A stretch of DNA of 64,000 nt from NCBI RefSeq assembly GCF_002803065.1, contig NZ_NNBL01000021.1, positions 82,417 through 146,416 on the forward strand. Reading direction: 5' to 3'. The notes beneath the pieces were generated by a model that searched no databases, was not told the origin of the DNA, and was given only the letters and a program-made list of their open reading frames with translations. The stretch is from Streptomyces sp. CB01635 (GTDB lineage: Bacteria > Actinomycetota > Actinomycetes > Streptomycetales > Streptomycetaceae). This document shows, piece after piece, positions 24,701 to 32,369 of this stretch (position 1 is its first letter; every line of letters starts with the position of its first letter). Both the position numbers and the translations under genes were made by a program.

Positions 24701-26436
24701 GCGCCGAACGCGCGGAGATCGCCGGCGCCCCCGACGACGTACCGGCGGACCCGGAGCAACCCTCCCCTCAGGCGCCGAAGCCGTCGCTGCCCGCGCTGCG
24801 CGAGGCGTACCGCGCGGCATCCCAGGTCTACGAGAAAGTCGGCGTCGGCGCCGACCTGCGCGCCGAGCAGGCCCGCGCGGAGAGCGACGAGAGCGCCGCG
24901 CTCGCCGAGCTCGACCGGCTCAGCAACAAGGTCCGCACCCGCGCGGCCCAGCTCCTGCAGTCCCCGGACGGCTCCGACGGACCGTCACGGCAGGCCGCCG
25001 CGGCCCGCGCCGACGAACTGGTTCAGCTCCTGGAGGCCCGCGTCTCCACCGCGAGCGAGCAGCTCGGACGCCTGCGCGGCGAGGCCGAGCGGCACGCGCC
25101 CGAGGACGGCGACGACGCCCACACCGAGCTGCCCGACGACCTCGTCCCCACCGGCGCCGAGCACGCCCAGACGCTCCTGCGCACCGCCACGGGCGAACTC
25201 GCCGCGCGCACCGAGGCGTTGACCGTGGCCCGCGCCGCCCACAGCGAACTCCTCGACGCCCACCGCGCCGCCGAGGACGCGACCGGCGGCTTCGAGGAGA
25301 CCGCAGCGCTCCTCAAGGACCTGCTGCGCGAGCATCCCGACCGGCACGAGAGCGAGCAGGACGAGCCCGAGCCCTACCCCGGCACCCTCGAAGAGGCCCG
25401 GCACGCGGCGGCCGAGGCCCGGCGCTCCCTGCGCGGCTGCGCCGCCGACCTGTCCGCCGCCGAGGCCGCCGTGCGCGACGCGAGCGACATCCTCGTACGG
25501 CACGCGAACGCCACCCGCTACGAGCAGGTGCGCACGCCGGCCCGGCAACAGATCCGCGAGCTGCCCGCCTCGGCGCTGCCCGAGCACGCGCAGAAGTGGG
25601 CGGACGCGTTCGCGCCCCGGCTGCGCGTACTGACCGACGAGCTGGAGCAGTTGGAGCGCAACCGCGACTCGATCGTGGACCGGCTGCGCGGGCTCGTCGA
25701 GTCGGCGCTCGCCACACTGCGGTCCGCCCAGCGCCTGTCCCGCCTCCCGGAAGGGCTCGGCGAGTGGTCGGGCCAGGAGTTCGTGCGCATCCGCTTCGAG
25801 GAGCCCGACCAGGCGACCCTCGTGGAGCGGCTCGGCGAGGTCGTCGACGAGGCGACCCGCGCCGCCGTCAAGAAGAACTCCGACCTGCGCCGCGACGGCA
25901 TGTCCCTGCTCCTGCGCGGTGTCGGCGCGGCGCTCCAGCCCAAGGGCATCGCCGTGGAGATCCTCAAGCCGGACGCCGTGCTGCGCGCCGAGCGGGTCCC
26001 CGTCGGACAGATGGGCGACGTGTTCTCCGGCGGCCAGCTCCTCACCGCGGCCATCGCCCTGTACTGCACGATGGCCGCCCTGCGCTCGAACGACCGGGGC
26101 CGCGACAAGCACCGGCACGCGGGCACGCTGTTCCTCGACAACCCGATCGGCCGCGCCAACGCCACGTACCTGCTCGAACTCCAGCGGGCCGTGTCGGACG
26201 CGCTCGGCGTGCAGCTCCTGTACACCACCGGCCTGTTCGACACGACGGCACTCGCCGAGTTCCCGCTGGTCATCAGGCTGCGCAACGACGCGGACCTCAG
26301 GGCCGGGCTGAAGTACATCAGCGTCGAGGAGCACCTGCGGCCGGGCCTGCCGCAGCAGGACCCGGCCGAGGAGACCGTGCACGGAGAGATCACGGCAACG
26401 CGCATGTACAAGCGCCCCGCGAACCACCCCGGTTAG
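21745..26436 (+). CDS. MukB/MksB/JetC-like SMC ATPase
   Basis: This 1563-residue protein has an SMC layout. An N-terminal nucleotide-binding half contains a P-loop (ENGGGKS, 64-70). Long Ala/Glu/Arg-rich coiled coils run from about 300 to 580 and 800 to 1250 around a hinge-like globular region (about 600-790). A C-terminal half has the ABC signature FSGGQ (1427-1431) and Walker B LFLDN (Asp1465). The residue after the Walker B aspartate is Asn, not the usual catalytic Glu. It ends 13 bases from a convergent gene, so no nuclease subunit (JetD/MksG) can follow. It probably forms a DNA-loop-extruding or plasmid-sensing complex with the two upstream products. Confidence 0.75.
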   Translation: MYELSRIRLYSIGPAGARYADTVLDLRGVGEPVPDPAPTQAEFFEDEPVGPPRRPAPAGVLFLENGGGKSVLLKLIFSVMLPGHRNTLGGASSGVLRKFLLADDCGHVALEWQHTLTGECVVVGKVSEWRGRQVSNDPRKFAEAWYSLRPGPGMSLDSLPVAESSAVRASAEGVSGAQGRRRTMKGFRDALTDAGKAYPHLEVHWEEIHDRWNEHLGELGLDPELFRYQREMNADEGEAAGLFAVKKDSDFTDLLLRAVTDTRDTDGLADLVSGFGNKLGRRAELIAEREFTAGSVDLLGRIVDAADTRARARDVHAGAERRTRTLARRLAARAALERGRAADLAQQVTAAAHTVGEAEQARGRSALIASELAYRHASLALAGAEKAAAAQKRELADARTLHAAWQAAEAVLRHRAAADRSARVAVAIREAERDAAPALAARAEAAADLVRALHGAAESAEELANEGEERSAALQEAGETAHRDATVAATEAQRARSEVGHLRQRLSEVEQETAEAVRAGWLDDTAPDADPARAALAASDAEKTTVAAWDTARDAARRANEHARETAGAEARAELTAARAADAATAAENAYGAEHRAAGSLAREERVAELLGLSGVPGIPAAGVPAPRGAVAGGAATRHARVATVTRDLGETPLTAEELDRAADDLKALLDDGVASAERQLFDLRTAAADDARILGALGDGGLLPPGPDVLATVEFLGEHGIPALPGWRYLAQAVDPVDHARVLAARPELVDGVVITDPDTHARAREALAGAALLPRSAVAVGTAAALLAPTPHEETGDSGVFLVPPNPAMHDEHAADEERQALRTRATERDEEIRALAARLSKDRELAARIGSWRTGCPDGRLAELAAAAQEARAFADETEAELAEARTVRAEAEETAVEATRVRDERQDAAQRARRVADALAGLAFRLRERAGWQVKVRELADEALESEARAQTCLERARSADEDRRAAQRAADDARRTARALRAERAEIAGAPDDVPADPEQPSPQAPKPSLPALREAYRAASQVYEKVGVGADLRAEQARAESDESAALAELDRLSNKVRTRAAQLLQSPDGSDGPSRQAAAARADELVQLLEARVSTASEQLGRLRGEAERHAPEDGDDAHTELPDDLVPTGAEHAQTLLRTATGELAARTEALTVARAAHSELLDAHRAAEDATGGFEETAALLKDLLREHPDRHESEQDEPEPYPGTLEEARHAAAEARRSLRGCAADLSAAEAAVRDASDILVRHANATRYEQVRTPARQQIRELPASALPEHAQKWADAFAPRLRVLTDELEQLERNRDSIVDRLRGLVESALATLRSAQRLSRLPEGLGEWSGQEFVRIRFEEPDQATLVERLGEVVDEATRAAVKKNSDLRRDGMSLLLRGVGAALQPKGIAVEILKPDAVLRAERVPVGQMGDVFSGGQLLTAAIALYCTMAALRSNDRGRDKHRHAGTLFLDNPIGRANATYLLELQRAVSDALGVQLLYTTGLFDTTALAEFPLVIRLRNDADLRAGLKYISVEEHLRPGLPQQDPAEETVHGEITATRMYKRPANHPG

Positions 26437-26449
26437 AGAGCCGGTCGCA

Positions 26450-28000
26450 TCAGGCGTCCGCGCGCAGCAGCTCGGCGCACTTCTCGCCGATCATCATCGT
26501 CGTGATGCACGGATTGACCGTGACGAGGTCCGGCATCACGGAGCCGTCGGCGACGCGCAGGCCCTCGGTCCCCTTCACGCGCAGCCGCGCGTCGAGCGGG
26601 GCCGAGGCATCGTCGTCCGCGCCCATCTTCACCGTGCAGGCCGGGTGGTAGACGGTGTTGTGCGTCTTGTGGATGTAGTCGAGCAGCTCGTCGTCGGTGC
26701 GGACATCAGGCCCGGGGGCCAGCTCCGCGCCCGCCCACCTGCCGAGCGCGGGTTGCTCCGCGATGCGCCGCGCCAGCTTCAGCCCGTACGTCATCACGCG
26801 CGCGTCGTGCTCGTGCGTGAAGTACCGCGGGTCGACGAGCGGCTTGTCCCGGTAGTCGCGGGTGCGCAGCCGCACGGTGCCGCGTGACTTCGCGCGTGTC
26901 ACGTTGGGCGTGAGGCAGAAGGCGTTCTCCGACGTCGGATAGCCGTATCGCGCGGTGTTCATGTCGAAGGGCACGGAGCCGTAGTGGAACATCAGGTCGG
27001 GCCGGTCGAGGCCGGGCTCGGTGTCGTAGAAGATGCCGGCCTCCCACCACTGGCTGGACGTGGTGGTCATCGGCTGCTTCGCCTCCCACATGATCACGCC
27101 CTCAGGGTGGTCCTGGAGGTTCTCGCCGACCCCGGGGGAGTCCACGAGCACGTCCACGCCCCTCTCGCGCAGATGACCGGCCGGGCCTATCCCGGACAGC
27201 ATGAGGAGCTTGGGCGAGTCGATGGAGCCGCAGGAGAGGACCGTCTCGCGGCGGGCACGCACCGTCCTGGTGTGGATGAGGTCGGGGTCGAGGTACTCGG
27301 CGCCCACGCAGCGCCGGCCCTCGAAGACGAGCCGCTTGGCCCGCACCCCCGTCCGCACAGAGAGGTTGGGCCGCCTGCCCATGACCGGGTGCAGATAGGC
27401 GACCGAGGACGACTGGCGGATGTTGTTCTCGTCGGAGTTGATCTGGAACCAGTTGGCGCCGCGCACCACCGTGCGGCCCGTGTTGAACGGCGTGGTCGGG
27501 ATGCCCGCCTCGGCGCAGGCCGCCAGCAGCGCGCTGCCGCACGGGTCCGCGCCCTTGAGGGAGCGCAGCTTCACCGGGCCGGAGCGGCCGTGGTGGTCCC
27601 CGGGGGCGTCGTTGTTCTCCAGGCGCTTGTAGAGCGGGAACACGTCGGCCGCGCCCCAGCCGGCGCACCCCGCAGCCGCCCAGTCGTCCAGGTCCTCGGC
27701 CGGCGCCCAGAAGGCGATGCACGAGTTGTGGGACGAGCAGCCGCCGAGGACCTTGGCGCGCGCGTGGCGCATGAAACTGTTGCCGCTGGTCTGGGGCTCG
27801 ACCGGGTAGTCCCAGTCGTATCCGGAATCCAACAGGGCCATCCAGCGGTCCAGTTGGAGGACGTTGTCGTCGCCGACGTCGCTCGGTCCCGCCTCCAGGA
27901 CGCACACGCTGACGGACGGGTCCTCGGACAGGCGCGCCGCGACGACGTTTCCGGCGGTGCCTCCGCCGACCACGACGTAGTCGAAGACGTCAGAGTTCAT
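26450..28000 (-). CDS. GMC oxidoreductase (choline dehydrogenase-like)
   Basis: The 516-residue flavoprotein has the N-terminal FAD motif VVVGGGTAGNVVAARL (9-24), LEAGPS, the KVLGGCSSHNS GMC signature 1, GSIDSPKLLMLSGIGP signature 2 and the C-terminal catalytic YHPACTVKMG. Operon context points to oxidation of choline to betaine aldehyde. It is the last gene of the operon and its ATG overlaps the APC permease stop (ATGA). The name betA is not assigned because substrate specificity within GMC enzymes is not readable by eye. Confidence 0.87.
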   Translation of the reverse strand: MNSDVFDYVVVGGGTAGNVVAARLSEDPSVSVCVLEAGPSDVGDDNVLQLDRWMALLDSGYDWDYPVEPQTSGNSFMRHARAKVLGGCSSHNSCIAFWAPAEDLDDWAAAGCAGWGAADVFPLYKRLENNDAPGDHHGRSGPVKLRSLKGADPCGSALLAACAEAGIPTTPFNTGRTVVRGANWFQINSDENNIRQSSSVAYLHPVMGRRPNLSVRTGVRAKRLVFEGRRCVGAEYLDPDLIHTRTVRARRETVLSCGSIDSPKLLMLSGIGPAGHLRERGVDVLVDSPGVGENLQDHPEGVIMWEAKQPMTTTSSQWWEAGIFYDTEPGLDRPDLMFHYGSVPFDMNTARYGYPTSENAFCLTPNVTRAKSRGTVRLRTRDYRDKPLVDPRYFTHEHDARVMTYGLKLARRIAEQPALGRWAGAELAPGPDVRTDDELLDYIHKTHNTVYHPACTVKMGADDDASAPLDARLRVKGTEGLRVADGSVMPDLVTVNPCITTMMIGEKCAELLRADA

Positions 28001-29562
28001 GGGGTGGTGACCTCCTCCAGTGGGGCAGCGGTTCGGGCGGGCTCGGCCGCGTGTTCGGCGAGGACACCGGTGCGGTGTCGCTGGACGACCCAGTAGTAGG
28101 CGAAGCCGCCGCCCGCGATCACGCCGATGAACAGGACGGCGCCCCAGCGCAGGTACCAGTGGTAGGGGGCGGCGGCGTTGTAGACGGCCGCGCGCGGCCA
28201 GATCAGGTTGAGCGTCATGGCGCCGCCCCACAGCACGGCGATGATGTTGACGGGCAGCCCCCAGCGGCCCAGGGAGAACTTCCCGTCGCCCGCCGGCTGC
28301 CACCTGCCGCGCAGCCGCGCCACCAGCATCGGGGCGGTGACCAGCAGATAGGCGAGGTAGATCATGATGATGCCGATGCTGGTGACCACGGTGAAGATCT
28401 GCGGCTGGCGGATGTTGACGACCAGGATCGCGAGCGCCAGTACGCCGATGACTACGGCCGGCACGACCGGCGTTTTGAAACGCGGGCTGACCCGGCCGAG
28501 GACCGACGACGCCGGCAGGTTGTTGTCGCGCGACATCGCGAAGGCGAGGCGGATCGCCGCGGTGTGCACGGCGAGCGCGCACACCGTGACCGCGATCAGC
28601 ACGCACCACAGCATCGCCTTGCCGGCCGTCGGGCCGAGCACGTCGAGGACGACGTACTGCAGGCCGTCCGTCGACAGCTTCTCGCCGGTCAGGCTCGACA
28701 CGCTCATCAGGGCGAGCAGCAGGATCAGCCCGCCGAGGACGAACGAGGCGACGATCGCGCGGATGATGGCGCGCGGCGCGCCGCGCGTCGGGTCGAGGGA
28801 CTCCTCGCCGAGCGAGGCCGCCGTGTCGAAGCCGTACATCACGTACGCGGAGGCGAGCGACGCGACGAGGAACGCGCTCAGGTAGCCGAAAGGCTGGCCG
28901 TGGCCCGCCCCGGCCGTGTGGGTCACGACCTGCGGGCCGCGCACGATGTGCACCGCGAACAGCACGATCAGGACGACGGTCGCGATCAGTTCGAGGAAGA
29001 CGCCGGCCGTGTTGATGGTGGCCATCAGCTTCACACCGAAGGCGTTGACGAGCGTGGTGAAGAGGATCAGTACGGAGGCCAGGACGACGGCGTTGGTCGC
29101 GACGTCGTACGGGCCGGTGCCGTCCCCGATGAACTGGAAGGCCGACGAGATCTGCGGCAGCGTCAGCTGGTAGGCGAGCGCGACGGCCGCGATCGACACG
29201 ACGGAGGCGAGCAGCATCATCCAGCCGGCGAGCCAGCCGATGTGCGGATTGCCCACCTTCTTCGCCCAGTTGTAGACGGAGCCCGCGACGGGATAGCGGG
29301 CGGCGAGTTCGGCGAAGCACAGGGCGACCGTGAACTGGCCGCCGAACACCATCGGCCAGGACCACCAGTACGCCGGGCCGCCGTTCGCGAATCCGAAGTA
29401 GAAGAGCTGGAAGGTGCCGGTGAGGATGGAGATGTAGCTGATGCCCGCCGCGAAGGTGTGGAAGTTGCCCAGCGTGCGCTTGAGTTCGGGCCGGTAGCCG
29501 AACTCGGCGAGCTCGGCGTCGTCCCCGCTCCGCGTCTCCTGTGTGCTCTCGTCCTGGCTCAT
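27997..29562 (-). CDS. APC-family amino acid/amine permease
   Basis: The 521-residue protein has twelve or more membrane segments and the APC start GYRPELKRTLGNFHTFAAGISYIS with the FAELAARYPVAGSVYNWA motif, typical of the ACT/GABA-permease-like branch. The N terminus (about 30 residues) is acidic and cytosolic. It sits between the aldehyde dehydrogenase and GMC oxidoreductase genes with 4-base overlaps on both sides. It is therefore probably the importer for choline, betaine or a related amine used by this operon. Confidence 0.88.
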   Translation of the reverse strand: MSQDESTQETRSGDDAELAEFGYRPELKRTLGNFHTFAAGISYISILTGTFQLFYFGFANGGPAYWWSWPMVFGGQFTVALCFAELAARYPVAGSVYNWAKKVGNPHIGWLAGWMMLLASVVSIAAVALAYQLTLPQISSAFQFIGDGTGPYDVATNAVVLASVLILFTTLVNAFGVKLMATINTAGVFLELIATVVLIVLFAVHIVRGPQVVTHTAGAGHGQPFGYLSAFLVASLASAYVMYGFDTAASLGEESLDPTRGAPRAIIRAIVASFVLGGLILLLALMSVSSLTGEKLSTDGLQYVVLDVLGPTAGKAMLWCVLIAVTVCALAVHTAAIRLAFAMSRDNNLPASSVLGRVSPRFKTPVVPAVVIGVLALAILVVNIRQPQIFTVVTSIGIIMIYLAYLLVTAPMLVARLRGRWQPAGDGKFSLGRWGLPVNIIAVLWGGAMTLNLIWPRAAVYNAAAPYHWYLRWGAVLFIGVIAGGGFAYYWVVQRHRTGVLAEHAAEPARTAAPLEEVTTP

Positions 29563-31067
29563 GACGGGTCACCGTCCTCGGGACACTCCGGCGGCGCGCC
29601 GAACCAGCCCTGTGCGACGGGCTGCGTATTGCGCCAGATGTGCTTGGTCTCGCGGTACTCGGCGAGCCCCGAAGGGCCGAGTTCTCGGCCGCTCCCCGAC
29701 TGCTTGTAGCCGCCCCATTCGGCCTGGGGGACGTACGGGTGGTAGTCGTTGATCCAGACCGTGCCGAGGCGCAGGGCGCCCGCGACGCGCGCCGCCTTCG
29801 CCTCGTCGCTCGTCCAGACGGCGCCCGCGAGACCGTAGATCGAGTCGTTCGCGAGCCGCACCGCCTCCGCCTCGTCGGTGAACCGCTCGACGGTCAGGAC
29901 CGGGCCGAAGGACTCGTCCTGCACGACGGACATGCCGCTCGTGCACTCGTCGAGGACGGTCGGCAGGTAGTAGAAGCCCTGCTCGTACGCGGCCGGCTTC
30001 GGCCGTTCGCCGCCGCAGCGCAGCACCGCCCCCTCCTCGATGCCCCGTGCGACATACGCCTCGACCTTGGCGCGGTGCGCGGCCGAGATCAACGGCCCCG
30101 TCTGCGCGTCCTCGTCGAACGGGCCGCCCAGTCTGATGAGTTCGGCGCGCCGCACGACCTCGTCGACGAAGCGGTCGTGCAGCGAGTCCTCCACCAGGAG
30201 CCGAGCGCCGGCCGAACACACCTGCCCCGAGTGCAGGAACACCGCGGTGAGCGCCATGTCGACGGCCGCGTCGAAGTCGGCGTCCGCGAACACGATGTTC
30301 GGGTTCTTGCCACCGAGTTCGAGGGCGACCTTCTTGACCGAGCCCGCCGCGGCGGCCATCAGCAGCCGCCCCGTCTGCAGACCGCCCGTGAACGACACGA
30401 GGTCCACGTCCGGATGGTCGCCGAGCGGCGCGCCGGCCTCCGGGCCCGCGCCGAGGACCAGATTGGCGACGCCCGCGGGCAGTCCCGCCTCGTCGAGCAG
30501 CCGCATCAGATGGATCGCCGTGTGCGGGGTGAGCTCGCTGGGCTTCAGGACGAAGGTGTTGCCGGCCGCGAGCGCCGGGGCGACCTTCCACGCGGTCTGC
30601 AGGAGCGGATAGTTCCAGGGGGTGATCAGGGCGCACACCCCGACGGGCTCGTACAGGACCCGGCTCTCGGCGCCCTCCGTCCCCGTTTCCACGACGCGCC
30701 CGGTGTCGGCGGCAGCGAGCCGCCCGAAGTAGCGGAAGCAGTTCGCGATGTCGTCGATGTCGTACGCGCTCTCGACCAGCCGCTTCCCGGTGTCCAGGGA
30801 CTCGGCGCGGGCCAGCGCGTCCTTGTCGCGCACGAGCAGGTCCGCGACGCGCAGGAGGAGGTCGCCGTGCTCGGCCGCCGACATCCGGGGCCACGGGCCT
30901 TCGTCGAAGGCGTGGCGGGCCGCGGCGATCGCGTCGGCGGTGTCCTTGCCGCCCGCCTCGTCGACCACGGCGACGAGCGAGCCGTCGGCGGGGCAGCGGA
31001 TCTCACGGGTCCGCTCGTCGCGGGCGGTGGTCCAGCCGCCGCCGATGAACAGGTCAGGCATGTGCAC
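29559..31067 (-). CDS. Aldehyde dehydrogenase (betaine-aldehyde dehydrogenase-like)
   Basis: The 502-residue NAD(P)-dependent aldehyde dehydrogenase has ITPWNYPL (148-155), Glu250 in LELGGKNP and catalytic Cys284 in GQVCSAGARL. Context between a GMC choline-dehydrogenase-like gene and a Rieske betaine monooxygenase-like gene suggests oxidation of betaine aldehyde to glycine betaine. The GTG at 31067 has GAGG seven bases upstream; an ATG six bases later is possible. It overlaps the Rieske gene by 14 bases and the permease gene by 4. Confidence 0.9.
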   Translation of the reverse strand: MHMPDLFIGGGWTTARDERTREIRCPADGSLVAVVDEAGGKDTADAIAAARHAFDEGPWPRMSAAEHGDLLLRVADLLVRDKDALARAESLDTGKRLVESAYDIDDIANCFRYFGRLAAADTGRVVETGTEGAESRVLYEPVGVCALITPWNYPLLQTAWKVAPALAAGNTFVLKPSELTPHTAIHLMRLLDEAGLPAGVANLVLGAGPEAGAPLGDHPDVDLVSFTGGLQTGRLLMAAAAGSVKKVALELGGKNPNIVFADADFDAAVDMALTAVFLHSGQVCSAGARLLVEDSLHDRFVDEVVRRAELIRLGGPFDEDAQTGPLISAAHRAKVEAYVARGIEEGAVLRCGGERPKPAAYEQGFYYLPTVLDECTSGMSVVQDESFGPVLTVERFTDEAEAVRLANDSIYGLAGAVWTSDEAKAARVAGALRLGTVWINDYHPYVPQAEWGGYKQSGSGRELGPSGLAEYRETKHIWRNTQPVAQGWFGAPPECPEDGDPS

Positions 31068-32184
31068 CGCCCAGCCTCGAGGTCAGCCATTCATGGAAGA
31101 TCCCGATGTGGTGCTCGGTCGGGACGAGTACGCCGCCGCGCCGGTAGGCACGGGAGTCCATCGACGGCTGGGTCCGCTCACAGGCCTCGAAGTCCTGGGC
31201 GTTGACCCGGTGGAACAGCTCCACGGACTTGGAGACATCGGCGCCCGACTCGACGACCTCGGGCGCGTACAGCCAGTCGCACTCGACGACCGTTCGGTCC
31301 TCGGCCAGCGGGAACATCCGGTGCAGGATCACATGGTCGGGGACGAGGTTGATGAAGACCGTCGGCCGCACGGTGATCGCGTAATAGCGGCGGTCCTGGT
31401 CCTCGGCGACCTCGGGCAGCCGGCCGAAGCCCTCGCTGCCGTCGACGGTGAAACCCTTCACGCCGTCCCCGAACTCGGCGCCGTGGCCCACGTAGTACTG
31501 GGCGGCGTAGCCGTCCGCGAACTCCGGCAGGACATCGGTCAGTTCGGGGTGGATCGTCGCGCAGTGGTAGCACTCCATGAAGTTCTCGACGATCAGTTTC
31601 CAGTTGGCCTTCACGTCGTACGTGATGCGCTTGCCGAGAGCCAGATTCTGGGTGTGGTACCGCTCGATCGAGGCCGTGTCGCCGAGCCGCTCGACGGCAT
31701 CGCCGATCACCGTCTCCTCGAAGGAGGGCGGCTCATCCGCCAGGCTGACCCAGGCGTAGCCGAGCCACTCGCGCAGGGCGACCTTGACCAGGCCGTACTC
31801 GGTACGGTCGACGTCCGGCATCTGCACGAGGTTCGGCGCAGCGATGAGCTTGCCGTCGAGGTCGTACGTCCACGCGTGGTACGGGCACTGGAGGTTGCGG
31901 CGGACCTGGCCGGACTCCTGCGTGCACAGGCGGGCGCCGCGATGACGGCAGACATTGAGGAAGGCCCGCAGTTCGCCGGTGCGGGAGCGGGTGATCAGGA
32001 CGTTCTCGCGGCCGACCTGGACCGTGCGGAACGCGCCCGGCTTGTCGAGGTCCGCGGCGCGTACGGCGCAGAACCACATCGACTCGAAGAGGCGTTCCTG
32101 TTCCTGCCGGAAGATCTCCGGATCGGTGTAGTAGTGCCCGGGCAGCGTGGCCATCAGGCTGGGGGAAATCGGGGTCGTCGTCAC
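31054..32184 (-). CDS. Rieske oxygenase (GbcA-like glycine betaine monooxygenase)
   Basis: The 376-residue oxygenase alpha subunit has a Rieske [2Fe-2S] site (Cys79-x-His81, Cys100-x2-His103) and a mononuclear iron site in ENFMECYHCATIHPEL (His207, His212). The bridging acidic residue is Glu204 instead of the more common Asp. Operon context favours N-demethylation of glycine betaine to dimethylglycine plus formaldehyde. No reductase gene is adjacent; the divergent Rieske ferredoxin and ferredoxin reductase 5 kb away are the likely electron donors. Confidence 0.85.
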   Translation of the reverse strand: MTTTPISPSLMATLPGHYYTDPEIFRQEQERLFESMWFCAVRAADLDKPGAFRTVQVGRENVLITRSRTGELRAFLNVCRHRGARLCTQESGQVRRNLQCPYHAWTYDLDGKLIAAPNLVQMPDVDRTEYGLVKVALREWLGYAWVSLADEPPSFEETVIGDAVERLGDTASIERYHTQNLALGKRITYDVKANWKLIVENFMECYHCATIHPELTDVLPEFADGYAAQYYVGHGAEFGDGVKGFTVDGSEGFGRLPEVAEDQDRRYYAITVRPTVFINLVPDHVILHRMFPLAEDRTVVECDWLYAPEVVESGADVSKSVELFHRVNAQDFEACERTQPSMDSRAYRRGGVLVPTEHHIGIFHEWLTSRLGGAHA

Positions 32185-32195
32185 GTGCGGACTCC

Positions 32196-32351
32196 TCAGG
32201 CGGGCGCGGCGGCGAGGCGGCTGGGGTCGAAGAGGTCGATGGGGTGCGCGATGGCGCCGGTGAGCGCGAGGTCGGTGACGATCTCACCGACGACGGGCAC
32301 GAACTCGGTGGCACGCTCGCGGAGGCCGAACACGTCATAGGTGCGTGACAT
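32196..32351 (-). pseudogene. Internally deleted sarcosine/N-methyltryptophan oxidase remnant
   Basis: This 51-codon frame keeps the extreme N terminus (MSRTYDV) joined directly to a C terminus (EFVPVVGEIVTDLALTG, AHPIDLFDPSRL). Both look like the two ends of monomeric sarcosine oxidase/SolA-type flavoproteins, whose intact length is about 380 residues. Nearly the whole FAD and substrate domain is missing. The start codon still has GGAGG at good spacing, 18 bases after the dimethylglycine oxidase stop. Its place in the operon is where a sarcosine-to-glycine step is expected. Family recognition is by eye. Confidence 0.7.
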
Positions 32352-32369
32352 GTCCCGGCCTCCGCGCGA

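Noticed and set aside
21724..24759. A 1011-codon minus-strand frame inside the SMC gene
   Set aside because: It is a low-complexity Gly/Ala/Arg/Val shadow of the SMC coiled coil.
19162..26436. Complete Wadjet defence system
   Set aside because: No JetD/MksG-like nuclease gene is present on either side, so only a JetABC-like core can be claimed.
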